Shown here: one piece after another, positions 32,572 through 43,503 of the stretch
Layout of the letters: every line of letters begins with the position of its first letter
Position numbering within the stretch: position 1 is the first letter of the stretch
DNA from: Streptomyces durmitorensis
Lineage (GTDB): Bacteria > Actinomycetota > Actinomycetes > Streptomycetales > Streptomycetaceae
Reading direction: 5' to 3'
Assembly (NCBI RefSeq): GCF_023498005.1
Contig: NZ_CP097289.1
Span: forward strand, 1,860,001-1,924,000
DNA: 64,000 nt
The notes under the pieces: generated by a model
What the model saw: only the letters and a program-made list of their open reading frames with translations
Database searches by the model: none
Told to the model about the DNA's origin: nothing
Translations under genes and position numbers: made by a program

Positions 32572-34490
32572 GCAGGAAACGGGACCGGGTGCCCAAGACG
32601 TACGCCCGGCTCACCCACCCCCTCGTTCGCGACTCGCGCGACGAGCCGCTGCGCCGGGCCACCTGGGAGGAAGCCCTGACCCGGACGGCGGCGGGCCTCC
32701 AAGCCGCACGCGGCGCGTTCGGGATGTTCTCCTGCGCCCGCGCGACCAACGAAATGAACTACGTGGCGCAGAAGTTCGCCCGCGTGGTGATGGGCACGAA
32801 CAACGTCGACTCCTGCAACCGCACCTGCCACGCCCCGAGCGTCGCGGGCCTCTCCGCCGCCTTCGGCTCGGGCGGCGGCACCTCGTCCTACGAGGAGGTC
32901 GAGCACACCGACCTGATCGTGATGTGGGGCTCCAACGCCCGCTTCGCGCACCCGATCTTCTTCCAGCACGTCCTGAAGGGGATCAGGAACGGCGCCCGCA
33001 TGTACGCGGTCGACCCGCGCCGCACCAAGACCGCCGAATGGGCGGAGAGCTGGCTCGGCCTGAACGTCGGCACGGACATCCCGATGGCGCACGCGATCGG
33101 CCGCGAGATCATCCACGCGGGCCTGGCCAACCGCGCGTTCATCGAGCGGGCCACGTCAGGCTTCGCGGAGTACGCGGCCCTGGTCGAGCCCTGGACGCTC
33201 TCGCTCGCCGAGAAGGTGACGGGCGTACCGGCCGCCGCCATCAAGGAGTTGGCGCACGCCTACGCCCGGGCCGAACGGGCCCAGCTGTGCTGGACGCTCG
33301 GCATCACCGAGCACCACAACGGTACGGACAACGTCCGCGCGCTGATCAACCTCTCGCTCCTGACCGGGCACGTGGGGCGCTACGGCTCGGGCCTCCAGCC
33401 GCTGCGCGGCCAGAACAACGTGCAGGGCGGCGGCGACATGGGCGCGATCCCCAACCGCCTGCCCGGCTTCCAGGACATCCTCGATCCGCAGTCGCGGCTG
33501 AAGTTCGAGACGGCGTGGGACACAGTCATCGAGCCGCGCTACGGGCTGAATCTGACGGAGATGTTCGAGGCGATGGAGGAGGGCGAGCTCAAGGCCGTCT
33601 ACTGCATCGGCGAGAACCCCGCGCAGTCGGAGGCGGACAGCGAGCAGGCGATGCGGCGGATGCGGGCCCTGGACTTCTTCGTCGTCCAGGACATCTTCCT
33701 CACGAAGACCGCCGAGCTGGCCGATGTGGTGCTCCCGGCGACCGCCGCCTGGGCGGAGACCGACGGCACGACGACCAACAGCGAGCGGCGCGTGCAGCGG
33801 GTGCGCAAGGCGCTGCGGCCGCCCGGCGAGGCGCGCGAGGACATCGACATCCTCTGCGATCTGGCCGAACGGATGGGCCACGACTGGAAGTACGCGGATG
33901 CGCAGGCCGTCTGGGACGAGTTGCGCTCGGTGTCACCGGACCACTGGGGCATGACGTACGACCGTCTTGAGTCCTTGCAGGGCATCCAGTGGCCCTGCCC
34001 TTCGGAGGACCGGGTCGAACCGACGTACCTGCACGGCAGGTTGTGGGACGCGGACCCCGCGCGGCGCGGCACGCTCGCGCCCTTCGGGCTCGTGGCGCAC
34101 GACCCGCCGGTCGACCTCACGGACGACTCCTATCCGATCCGGCTGACGACGGGGCGGCGGCTCGACTCCTACAACACCGGTGTGCAGAGCGGGAGCTTCG
34201 CCTCGCCGCTGCGGCGCGGTGAGTACGTCGAGCTGTGCCCGGAGGACGCCGAGCGGTACGGGGTCGTGGTGGGCGAGGAGGTCCGTGTGTCGTCGCGGCG
34301 CGGGACGGTGACGGCCCCTGTCTGGGTGGACCCCGGACTCCGCCCCGGTCTGGCCTTCATGACCATGCACTTTCCCGACGAGGTCGACACCAACCAGCTC
34401 ACGATCGAGGCCAATTGCCCGATCGCGGGCACGGCGGAGTTCAAGGCATCGGCTGTACGAATCGACAAGCTGACCATGTCGGCGACGTGA
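32568..34490 (+). CDS. Formate dehydrogenase catalytic core (molybdopterin oxidoreductase, N-terminal Fe-S part encoded separately)
   Basis: This is 640 residues. SCNRTCHAPSV (83-93) aligns with the FdhF selenocysteine site, so Cys87 is the Mo ligand and His88 the catalytic His. GSNARFAHPIF, LRGQNNVQGGGDMGAIPN, YCIGENPAQSEAD and a C-terminal molydopterin-dinucleotide-binding domain (IRLTTGRRLDSYNTG, ANCPIAGTAEFKASAVRI) follow. The protein lacks the usual N-terminal [4Fe-4S] domain, which is encoded at 36559-37419. With the NuoE/NuoF-type subunit it should form a soluble NAD-dependent formate dehydrogenase in the cytoplasm. Confidence 0.9.
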   Translation: MSRKRDRVPKTYARLTHPLVRDSRDEPLRRATWEEALTRTAAGLQAARGAFGMFSCARATNEMNYVAQKFARVVMGTNNVDSCNRTCHAPSVAGLSAAFGSGGGTSSYEEVEHTDLIVMWGSNARFAHPIFFQHVLKGIRNGARMYAVDPRRTKTAEWAESWLGLNVGTDIPMAHAIGREIIHAGLANRAFIERATSGFAEYAALVEPWTLSLAEKVTGVPAAAIKELAHAYARAERAQLCWTLGITEHHNGTDNVRALINLSLLTGHVGRYGSGLQPLRGQNNVQGGGDMGAIPNRLPGFQDILDPQSRLKFETAWDTVIEPRYGLNLTEMFEAMEEGELKAVYCIGENPAQSEADSEQAMRRMRALDFFVVQDIFLTKTAELADVVLPATAAWAETDGTTTNSERRVQRVRKALRPPGEAREDIDILCDLAERMGHDWKYADAQAVWDELRSVSPDHWGMTYDRLESLQGIQWPCPSEDRVEPTYLHGRLWDADPARRGTLAPFGLVAHDPPVDLTDDSYPIRLTTGRRLDSYNTGVQSGSFASPLRRGEYVELCPEDAERYGVVVGEEVRVSSRRGTVTAPVWVDPGLRPGLAFMTMHFPDEVDTNQLTIEANCPIAGTAEFKASAVRIDKLTMSAT

Positions 34491-34498
34491 GGTGACGT

Positions 34499-36558
<2,060 letters not shown>

Positions 36559-36562
<4 letters not shown>

Positions 36563-37419
36563 CCGCCGTACCGCTGGGAATCCCGCGCCGTCTCGTCGAG
36601 TTCACCCTGGACGGGCAGGACGCCAGAGTGCCCGAAGGGTCGACCATCCTGGACGCCTGCCGGGCCGCGGGCAAGGACGTACCGACCCTCTGCGAGGGCG
36701 ACACGCTCACCCCCAAGAACGCCTGCCGGGTGTGTGTCGTCGAGGTCGAGGGCGCCCGGACCCTCGCCCCCGCCTGCTCGCGCAGGGCCGAGCCGGGCAT
36801 GACCGTCCTCACCGACACCGAGCGCACCCGGCACAGCCGGAAGGTGGTGCTCGAACTGCTCGCCTCGTCCGTCGACATGTCGACCACGCCGAAGGTCGCG
36901 GGCTGGCTCAAGGAGTACGACGCCAAGCCCGACCGGTTCGGCCCGGATGCCGCCCGCCTGAACGAGGAGCCCAGGGTCGACAACGACCTCTACGTGCGCG
37001 ACTACGACAAGTGCATCCTCTGCTACAAGTGCGTCGACGCCTGCGGTGACCAGTGGCAGAACACGTTCGCCATCTCCGTGGTGGGCCGCGGCTTCGACGC
37101 CCGGATCGCCGTCGAGCACGACGGGCCGCTGACCGACTCCGCGTGCGTGTACTGCGGGAACTGCATCGAGGTCTGCCCGACCGGGGCCCTCAGCTTCAAG
37201 TCCGAGTTCGACATGCGGGCCGCGGGAACCTGGGACGAGGAGCGGCAGACCGAGACGACGACGGTGTGCGCGTACTGCGGAGTCGGCTGCAATCTGACCC
37301 TGCACGTGCAGGACAATGACATCGTGAAGGTCACCTCACCGCACGACAATCCGGTGACCCACGGCAACCTCTGCATCAAGGGCCGCTTCGGCTACCAGCA
37401 CGTACAGAACCGGGACTGA
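36559..37419 (+). CDS. Formate dehydrogenase iron-sulfur subunit (NuoG-like N-terminal part of the alpha subunit)
   Basis: GTG 36559 overlaps the NuoF stop as GTGA. The 286 residues hold a [2Fe-2S] ferredoxin domain (Cys45, Cys56, Cys59, Cys73), a ferredoxin-like pair of [4Fe-4S] motifs (CILCYKCVDAC near 154 and CVYCGNCIEVCP near 195), and the N-terminal molybdopterin-oxidoreductase [4Fe-4S] motif (VCAYCGVGCNL with NLCIKGRFG near the end). In FdsA/FdhF-type enzymes these domains precede the catalytic core in one chain; here they form a separate downstream gene. It should be the electron wire between the core and the NuoF subunit. Confidence 0.9.
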
Positions 37420-37424
37420 TCGAC

Positions 37425-38288
37425 ATGGGACGAGTCACGGAGCGCCGCCGCGTCATCCGCATCAGGGACGGGGCCGTCACCGAGCGGCCGGACACGCTGG
37501 TCGCGGAGGAGCCGCTGGAGATCCGGCTCAACGGAAAGCCGCTCGCGATCACCATGCGCACGCCGGGCGACGACTTCGCGCTCGCCGCGGGGTTCCTCGT
37601 GAGCGAGGGGGTGCTCGGCTCGGCGGACGAGCTCCAGTCCATCGTCTACTGCGCAGGGGCCACGGCGGACGGCTCGAACACGTACAACGTGGTCGACGTG
37701 AAGACCGCCCCTGGGCTCGTCCTGCCCGACATCAATCTCGAACGCAACGTCTACACCACCTCGTCCTGCGGCCTGTGCGGCAAGGCGAGCCTGGACGCCG
37801 TCCGTACGACGGCCCGCTGGGCGATCGACGACACGGACGGCGGCAGTACTCCCCCGGTCCGGCTCGGGACCGAGCTGCTCGCGTGCCTTCCCGACCGGCT
37901 GCGTGCGGCGCAGCGGGTCTTCGACCGGACCGGGGGCCTGCACGGGGCCGCGCTCTTCTCGGAGGACGGCGAACTCCTCGACATAAGGGAGGACGTGGGC
38001 CGGCACAACGCGGTCGACAAGCTCGTCGGGCGTGCGCTCCAGGACGGCCGTCTGCCGCTGTCACGTGCCGTCCTTCTCGTGTCGGGGCGTGCCTCCTTCG
38101 AGCTGGCGCAGAAGGCGGTGATGGCGGGCATTCCGGTGCTCGCGGCCGTCTCCGCGCCGTCGTCCCTCGCCGTCGATCTGGCCGCCGAGACGGGCCTGAC
38201 CCTGGTCGGCTTCCTGCGCGGCTCCTCCATGAACGTGTACGCGGGCGAGCACCGGGTCGCCATGCGGGCCACGGCCTCCCAGGGCTGA
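37425..38288 (+). CDS. fdhD: Formate dehydrogenase accessory sulfurtransferase FdhD
   Basis: The 287-residue protein has the hallmark SSCGLCGKASLDAV, whose CxxC carries sulfur to the molybdenum cofactor. FDRTGGLHGAALF, REDVGRHNAVDKLVG and LLVSGRASFELAQKA also fit. FdhD is needed to make formate dehydrogenases active. It begins 5 nt after the Fe-S subunit gene and ends the operon before a hairpin. Confidence 0.95.
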   Translation: MGRVTERRRVIRIRDGAVTERPDTLVAEEPLEIRLNGKPLAITMRTPGDDFALAAGFLVSEGVLGSADELQSIVYCAGATADGSNTYNVVDVKTAPGLVLPDINLERNVYTTSSCGLCGKASLDAVRTTARWAIDDTDGGSTPPVRLGTELLACLPDRLRAAQRVFDRTGGLHGAALFSEDGELLDIREDVGRHNAVDKLVGRALQDGRLPLSRAVLLVSGRASFELAQKAVMAGIPVLAAVSAPSSLAVDLAAETGLTLVGFLRGSSMNVYAGEHRVAMRATASQG

Positions 38289-38293
38289 CCGGC

Positions 38294-38337
38294 CGCTCCC
38301 CGCTGCACGGCGGCGGGACCCCGGCCGGCGGGGAGCG
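38294..38337 (+). terminator. Hairpin terminator after fdhD
   Basis: Perfect 10-bp arms CGCTCCCCGC (38294-38303) and GCGGGGAGCG (38328-38337) lie 6 nt after the fdhD stop. Overlapping GC-rich sequence to about 38369 can form an alternative stem that would face the opposite direction. Confidence 0.75.
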
Positions 38338-38374
38338 CCCCCTGCGCCGGCGGGGTCCCACCCGCCGCTCGCGC

Positions 38375-38440
38375 TATGCCTCGGTGCCCGAGATCCGGGT
38401 GAGCAGGTCCAGGAACTGCCGCCGCTCGGCGGCTGGCCTC
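38375..38440 (-). pseudogene. 3' remnant of a MarR-like regulator gene
   Basis: Reading the minus strand, about 20 codons end PAAERRQFLDLLTRISGTEA then TAG (38375-38377). This resembles the C-terminal helix of MarR-family proteins. No start or winged helix precedes it because the sequence runs straight into the truncated oxidoreductase below. It is short, so the family call is tentative. Confidence 0.5.
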
Positions 38441-39074
38441 ACCCGTCCCGGACGGGGCGAGCGCCGTCGACGCGGTCGCCCTCGTCCGCAGCGGACTCGT
38501 CGCGTACGGCGCGCTCGATGCCGCCCGGCCCGCGCAGGGCGAGGCGGCGCTGGTCACCGCGGCGGCCAGTGGAGTCGGACATCTCGCCCTGCAACTGGCC
38601 AAGTTGAGGGGTGCGTCGCGGGTCGTGGGGGCCGTGTCGGGAAACCGGGCAGGGTCCACCAAGGCGGAGTTCCTGCGCTCGCTCGGCGCCGACGAGGTCG
38701 TCACGTACGACGAAGAGACGTGGGGCGAGCCCGTCGACTACGCCCTCGACGCGGTCGGCGGCGAGCTGCTCACGCCCGCCGTGCGGGCACTGGCGCCGCA
38801 CGGGCGGCTCGTCGCGTACAGCTCGGGCGGCGGCACCGTCCAGGCGTACGACCTGCTGGTGGGCGCCAAGTCGGTCATCGGCTTCCAGATGGGGCTCGTC
38901 GCACGCGAAAGGCCCGAGGTGTACGAGACGTGGCGGCGCGAGCTGTGGCGGCTCTTCGCGGCGGGCGCGCTGCGCCCCGCCGTGCACGCGGAGTTCGCGC
39001 TGAAGGACGCGGCGAAGGCGCATGCGGTGATCGAGGAGCGGAGCAGCCTCGGGAAGGTCGTCCTGATGCCCTGA
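38436..39074 (+). pseudogene. C-terminal half of a zinc-type alcohol dehydrogenase / quinone oxidoreductase
   Basis: The frame reads from about SPVPDGASAVDAVALVRSGLVAYGAL, then the Rossmann VTAAASGVGHLALQLAKLRG and GADEVVTYDEE to the normal C-terminal EERSSLGKVVLMP. About 110-120 residues of the N-terminal GroES-like domain are missing and no plausible start with a ribosome site precedes it (TTG 38604 would begin inside the nucleotide-binding fold). It abuts the MarR remnant, as expected if one deletion removed both 5' ends of a divergent pair. Confidence 0.8.
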
Positions 39075-39202
39075 CCGCACGGCCCGCCGGGTCCGCCGCC
39101 GGGTCCGGTCCCCTGACCAGGGCGCGTCCATTCGTGGCACGCACGCTTCTTGTGGGGTGTCGCGCCGCCCAAGTAGCGTCTGTGGCGCGAACGTTGGACG
39201 TG

Positions 39203-39217
39203 GGATGTCAGGATGTC
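39203..39217 (+). promoter_or_regulatory. Direct repeat ahead of the sialidase gene
   Basis: GGATGTC occurs at 39203-39209 and 39211-39217, 28 nt upstream of the sialidase start. The close spacing suggests an activator or repressor site. The surrounding 39075-39244 holds no gene. Confidence 0.4.
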
Positions 39218-39244
39218 CAGTCACCTGGAAGGGTGGGCCGCGCC

Positions 39245-41143
39245 ATGCCATCAGCTCTCCGTGTACGCCTCAGATCGCTGCGCACCGCCACGGCCGCACT
39301 GACCGTCGTAGCCGTCGGGGCGCTGCTCCCCGGGCCCACGGCCCAGGCGGCGCCGGACACGCGCGCGACGGGGTTCGAGCAGCAGGTGCTCTTCAAGGCC
39401 TCGCAGGATCCCGGGTACGCCTGCTACCGCATCCCCGCCGTGGTGAAGACGGTCAAGGGCACGCTCCTCGCCTTCGCCGAGGGACGCGTGAACGACTGCA
39501 GCGACGCGGGCGACATAGACATCGTGGTCAAGCGCTCGCACGACGGCGGGCGCACCTGGAGTCCGCTCCAGGTCGTCAACGAAGGCGCGGGCGACACGCA
39601 CGGCAATCCCGCCCCGATCGTGGACCGCAGGACGGGCCGCATCCTCCTCGCGGAGACGTACAACACGGGCCGCACGGACGGCGGGAACTGCGCCGTCCCC
39701 TGCGACCGCACCCCGCACCTCCAGTACAGCGACGACGACGGCCGCAGTTGGTCGGCGCCGCGCGACCTGAGCGACCAGATCCTGCCGGACGACTGGAACT
39801 CCTGGTACGCGACAGGACCCGTGCACGGCCTCCAGCTGACCCGCGGCCGGCACGCGGGGCGGCTCGTCTTCACCGTCAACACCGAGACCTGGAACGGCAG
39901 TCGGGTCACCGCGAACCACGCGGCGCTGATCGTCAGCGACGACGGCGGCGACAACTGGAGGATCGGCGCCAAGGACTCGTACCCGATAGCGGACGACGGC
40001 ACGTTCCGGCAGAAGCCGTCGGAGATGACCATCACGGAGCGCCCGGACGGCGCCCTCTACGTCAGCGGGCGCGAGCAGGACGGCACCGACCTGGGGCACC
40101 GCACCCACACGGTCAGCCGCGACGGGGGTGATTCCTTCGTCGCGCCGTTCAAGGCCATTCCCGATCTCTACACGCCCCAAGTGCAGGGATCCACGCTCCA
40201 GTTCGGCAAGCGGATGCTGCTCGCCTGCCCCGGTGACCCCGACCGCCGCCGCACGATGCAGATCCGCTCCTCCTACGACGGCGGGCGCACCTGGGACAGC
40301 GTGGACCGCGGCACGACGGTGACCACGGACTGGTCCGGCTACTCGGACATGGTGCGGGCCGACGGCGAGCACGTGGGCCTGATGTACGAGGGCGGGGCGG
40401 TCGACGCCCGCGACGAGATCCGCTTCGCGCGCTTCACCGAGGACTGGCTGAAGCCGCGCCGCGGCCCGGACCCGACGACCGGCGACCGCGCGCCGCGGGC
40501 CAAGGCGGCGGCCGTGCTCGGCGGGGCGTCCACGACCGAGGGGCGCTTCGGCAGGGCCATCGCCTTCGACGGCACGGACGACGCCGTACGGCTGCCGTAC
40601 CGCAGTCAACTCCCGCTAGGAAGAAAGGACTTCACGGCATCCCTGTGGTTCCGCTACTCCGCGACCAGCGGTGAACAGCCCCTCCTGTGGATGGGCGGCA
40701 TCGGCACCAACCAGCCGCAGGTGTGGCTGCGCGGCGAGCCGGCGAGCAACCGCGTCACAGGCCTGATCACCACTCGCGACGGCTCCAGCGCCCCGAAGTC
40801 CGCTTCCGTGCGCACCACCGGCGCCTACAACGACGGCCAGTGGCACCACATCGCGCTGCGCAGGGGCCAAGGACAGCTCACCCTCTCCGTCGACGGCACC
40901 CGGATCACCACCGCCGACGTCCCTGGCACCGTCACCCGCACCTCGGGGTACGGCTTCCACGTCGGCCAACGGGTCGACAGCCGCGCCCACTTCACGGGGT
41001 CCATCGACGAAGTGCGCGTCTACGACCGCGCCTTGAGCGACGCCGAGCTGACCGAGCTCGGACGGGACGGCGGAGCCGAGGCGCCTGTGACGCGGGACAC
41101 CGTCGCGTGGCTCCCCATGGACCACATCCGCGCGAGCAACTAA
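39245..41143 (+). CDS. Secreted exo-alpha-sialidase with C-terminal LamG-like domain
   Basis: The 632-residue protein starts at ATG 39245 with a Sec signal (RSLRTATAALTVVAVGALLPGPTAQA). The GH33 propeller follows: YRIPAVV (Arg triad), FAEGRVNDCSDAGDIDIV, and Asp-box repeats SHDGGRTWSP, SDDDGRSWSAP, SDDGGDNWRI, SYDGGRTWDS. The nucleophile pair region is EMTITERPDGALYVSGRE. A LamG/concanavalin-like domain occupies about 430-615 (DFTASLWFRYSA, WHHIALRRGQGQL, FTGSIDEVRVYDRALSDAEL). It should release sialic acids outside the cell. The frame upstream of 39245 is noncoding. Confidence 0.92.
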   Translation: MPSALRVRLRSLRTATAALTVVAVGALLPGPTAQAAPDTRATGFEQQVLFKASQDPGYACYRIPAVVKTVKGTLLAFAEGRVNDCSDAGDIDIVVKRSHDGGRTWSPLQVVNEGAGDTHGNPAPIVDRRTGRILLAETYNTGRTDGGNCAVPCDRTPHLQYSDDDGRSWSAPRDLSDQILPDDWNSWYATGPVHGLQLTRGRHAGRLVFTVNTETWNGSRVTANHAALIVSDDGGDNWRIGAKDSYPIADDGTFRQKPSEMTITERPDGALYVSGREQDGTDLGHRTHTVSRDGGDSFVAPFKAIPDLYTPQVQGSTLQFGKRMLLACPGDPDRRRTMQIRSSYDGGRTWDSVDRGTTVTTDWSGYSDMVRADGEHVGLMYEGGAVDARDEIRFARFTEDWLKPRRGPDPTTGDRAPRAKAAAVLGGASTTEGRFGRAIAFDGTDDAVRLPYRSQLPLGRKDFTASLWFRYSATSGEQPLLWMGGIGTNQPQVWLRGEPASNRVTGLITTRDGSSAPKSASVRTTGAYNDGQWHHIALRRGQGQLTLSVDGTRITTADVPGTVTRTSGYGFHVGQRVDSRAHFTGSIDEVRVYDRALSDAELTELGRDGGAEAPVTRDTVAWLPMDHIRASN

Positions 41144-41153
41144 CGTCCCGCAC

Positions 41154-42410
41154 GTGCCCGCCGACCAAGGTCCACGCGGGGGACGGAGCGCGCGCAGGAC
41201 CTGGATCGTCCTGCTGCTCGCCCTGGCCTGCGCGGCCGTGCTGCTCATCGCCCTCCCGGAGGACCGGGAGGGCGGTGACGCATGCGAGGCGCGCACCGTC
41301 TCGTCCTGGGCCGCCGACGACAAGGTCACCGGCGCGTTCGCCCGCTACGGCGACGACACCGCGCGGGCCGACGACTGGACCGGCGGGGACGGCACGCATT
41401 CGGTGCGCCTCCCGGACGGGCGGCTCCTCTGGCTGTTCTCCGACACGTTCCTCGGCCAGGTGCACGCGCCGCCCAACCCGGCAGGCCAGCCCCACACCTG
41501 GCGGGACGCGACCGCGCCCATGGTCCGCAACTCGGGTGTGGTGATGTCGCGTTCGGGCACCTTGCAGCGCACCCTGCCCGCCCCGCTCTTCCCCGACCCG
41601 GCGGCCCAGCAGTGGCGCTGGCCGGTCGCGGCGAAGGTGGAGCCGCGCTCCCCCGGCTCGTCCGACAAAGTCGTACGCGTCCTGCTGTGGTCCCGCGCCA
41701 CCGGGACGGGCCCCTGGATCTACGGCGTCCCGAACGCCACCGAGGTCGCCACGCTCTCCCTGCCCGATCTGCGCGTCGAAAGCATCGTCAAGGTCTCCGA
41801 CCAGAGCGGTGTGCCGGACCCCGAGAAGCGTGTCCTGTACGGCACGACGACGGTCGACGACGGCGACTGGACGTACGTCTTCGGCGGCAACGACGCGCAG
41901 GCCGCCGCCCGCCCCGCCTCGCACGCCTACGTGGCACGCGTCCCCAAGGGCAGGCTCGCCGAGTCCGGCGCGTGGCGGTACTGGGACGGCGAGGACTGGA
42001 CGGAGTCCGGCAAGCCGCGGGCCGTCCTCGGCGACGGCGAACGCAAGGGGGTGGGCAGCGCGTTCACGGTGGTGCGCGTGAAGGGGACGTACGTCCTGTT
42101 CACGATGGCCGCGGGCACCGAGGGCCTGACCACCGTGACCTCCTACTGGGCGTGCTCGCCCACCGGCCCCTGGCACGGCCCCGCCAAGGGCTTCGCGCCG
42201 CCGCTGCCGAAGGACGGCTCGGCCGAGCAGGACATGGCCGCGTACAACCCCCAGGCCCATCCCGCGCTCAGCGGGAACGGACGGCTGCTGCTCAGCTACG
42301 ACGTCAACTGGCTGGACGCGGCGCCCGCGAGCGCGCAGGCGAACGTCAGCCGGAACGTGTCCCTGTACCGACCGCGGTTCGTGTCTCTTCGGATCGCGAC
42401 GGCTCGCTGA
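41154..42410 (+). CDS. Membrane-anchored or secreted beta-propeller protein (DUF4185-like)
   Basis: The 418-residue protein has an N-terminal hydrophobic span after Arg residues (RRTWIVLLLALACAAVLLIAL), then a glycosidase-like five-bladed propeller. Markers are DGTHSVRLPDGRLLWLFSDTFLG, NSGVVMSRSG, YVFGGNDAQAAARPASHAYVARV and YNPQAHPALSGNGRLLLSYDVNW. I do not recognise catalytic residues with certainty. GTG 41154 follows the sialidase stop by 10 nt, so it probably shares the transcript and works on the same extracellular glycan. Its 3' end overlaps the opposing transporter gene by 65 nt. Confidence 0.75.
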   Translation: MPADQGPRGGRSARRTWIVLLLALACAAVLLIALPEDREGGDACEARTVSSWAADDKVTGAFARYGDDTARADDWTGGDGTHSVRLPDGRLLWLFSDTFLGQVHAPPNPAGQPHTWRDATAPMVRNSGVVMSRSGTLQRTLPAPLFPDPAAQQWRWPVAAKVEPRSPGSSDKVVRVLLWSRATGTGPWIYGVPNATEVATLSLPDLRVESIVKVSDQSGVPDPEKRVLYGTTTVDDGDWTYVFGGNDAQAAARPASHAYVARVPKGRLAESGAWRYWDGEDWTESGKPRAVLGDGERKGVGSAFTVVRVKGTYVLFTMAAGTEGLTTVTSYWACSPTGPWHGPAKGFAPPLPKDGSAEQDMAAYNPQAHPALSGNGRLLLSYDVNWLDAAPASAQANVSRNVSLYRPRFVSLRIATAR

Positions 42411-43386
42411 CGAAGTCCTCGACGTCGCGGGAGCGGCGCTTCGCGATCACCGCACAGACCATCAGCTGCATCTGGTGGAAGAGCATCAGCGGCAGGACGG
42501 CGAGCGAGGCCTGGGCCCCGAACAGGACGCTCGCCATGGGCAGTCCGGCCGCGAGGGACTTCTTCGACCCGGCGAACTGGATGGCGATGCGGTCCCCGCG
42601 GTCGAAGCCCATCTTCTTGGCCCCGTACCAGGTCAAGGCGAGCATCGCGGCAAGGAGCACCGCCTCCACACCGAGCAGCGCGCCGAGGCGCAGCGGCGTC
42701 ACCTGGTGCCAGATGCCCTGCACCATGCCCTCGCTGAACGCGGTGTAGACGACGAGCAGGATCGAGCCGCGGTCGACGAAGCCGAGCACCTTCTTGTTCC
42801 GTGCGATGAAGCCGCCGATCCAGCGGCGCAGGAACTGTCCGGCCAGGAACGGCACGAGAAGCTGCAGCACGATCTTCATGACCGAGTCCGCGGAGAAGCC
42901 GCCCCCGCTGTTGCCGAGCAGGGCGGCCGCGAGGAGCGGCGTCAGGACGATGCCGGCGAGCGAGGAGAAGGAGCCCGCGCAGATCGCCGCGGGGACGTTG
43001 CCGCGCGCCATGGAGGTGAAGGCGATCGACGACTGGATCGTGGAGGGCACGAGCGTCAGGAAGAGGAACCCGCTGTAGAGGGCGGGCGTCAGGACGTACG
43101 GGACGAGTCCCTTGGCCGCGAGCCCGAGCAGCGGGAAGACGAGGAACGTACAGGCGAGGACGGTGAGATGGAGCCGCCAGTGCTTGAGCCCGTCGAGCGC
43201 CTCCCGGGTGGAGAGCCGCGCCCCGTAGAGGAAGAAGAGGAATGCGACGGCCCCGGTGGAGGCCCCGCCCGCGATGTCGGCGCCGACGCCGCGCGCGGGC
43301 AGCAGCGCGGCGAGGCCCACCGTGCCGAGCAACGCCAGGATGTAGGGGTCGATCGGCATCCAGGTGGGCCAGCTCGGGCGTTTCAC
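42346..43386 (-). CDS. Bile acid:sodium symporter (BASS) family transporter, YfeH/SLC10A7 type
   Basis: The 346-residue protein has about 10 membrane segments. GAVAFLFFLYGARLSTREALDGLKHWRLH, TLVPSTIQSSIAFTSMARGNVPAAI (crossover helix) and AIQFAGSKKSLAAGLPMASVLF identify the SLC10A7/YfeH branch. It takes up an organic anion with sodium; the substrate is unknown. It is divergent from a LysR gene that probably controls it. Its last 65 nt, encoding a hydrophilic tail, overlap the end of the opposing propeller gene, which is unusual. Confidence 0.9.
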   Translation of the reverse strand: MKRPSWPTWMPIDPYILALLGTVGLAALLPARGVGADIAGGASTGAVAFLFFLYGARLSTREALDGLKHWRLHLTVLACTFLVFPLLGLAAKGLVPYVLTPALYSGFLFLTLVPSTIQSSIAFTSMARGNVPAAICAGSFSSLAGIVLTPLLAAALLGNSGGGFSADSVMKIVLQLLVPFLAGQFLRRWIGGFIARNKKVLGFVDRGSILLVVYTAFSEGMVQGIWHQVTPLRLGALLGVEAVLLAAMLALTWYGAKKMGFDRGDRIAIQFAGSKKSLAAGLPMASVLFGAQASLAVLPLMLFHQMQLMVCAVIAKRRSRDVEDFVSEPSRSEETRTAVGTGTRSG

Positions 43387-43447
43387 TTCGCTCCATCGGT
43401 TTCGGTTCGCATCGTGCCCTCTTGATGATCCTCCTGATCACCGCGAT

Positions 43448-43458
43448 CGGGAATCCCG
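43448..43458. promoter_or_regulatory. Palindrome in the transporter/LysR divergent promoter
   Basis: CGGGAATCCCG is a perfect 5-1-5 palindrome, flanked by ATC-type bases that extend it. It lies midway in the gap 43387-43503 and could be the LysR site. A second imperfect dyad surrounds TCGCGAT near 43486-43494. Confidence 0.35.
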
Positions 43459-43503
43459 GATACCGCTCTGACTGTCATCACGTTTCGCGATAACGTGGTG
43501 TCC

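Noticed and set aside
31352..32749. Extension of the third antiporter frame on the minus strand over the reductase gene
   Set aside because: The added residues are antisense-type; the carrier family begins at ATG 31351 and a divergent promoter with an operator occupies the gap.
37775..39244. Plus-strand frame running from fdhD into the sialidase gene
   Set aside because: It is out of frame with fdhD and with the oxidoreductase remnant; the signal peptide of the sialidase fixes the start at 39245.
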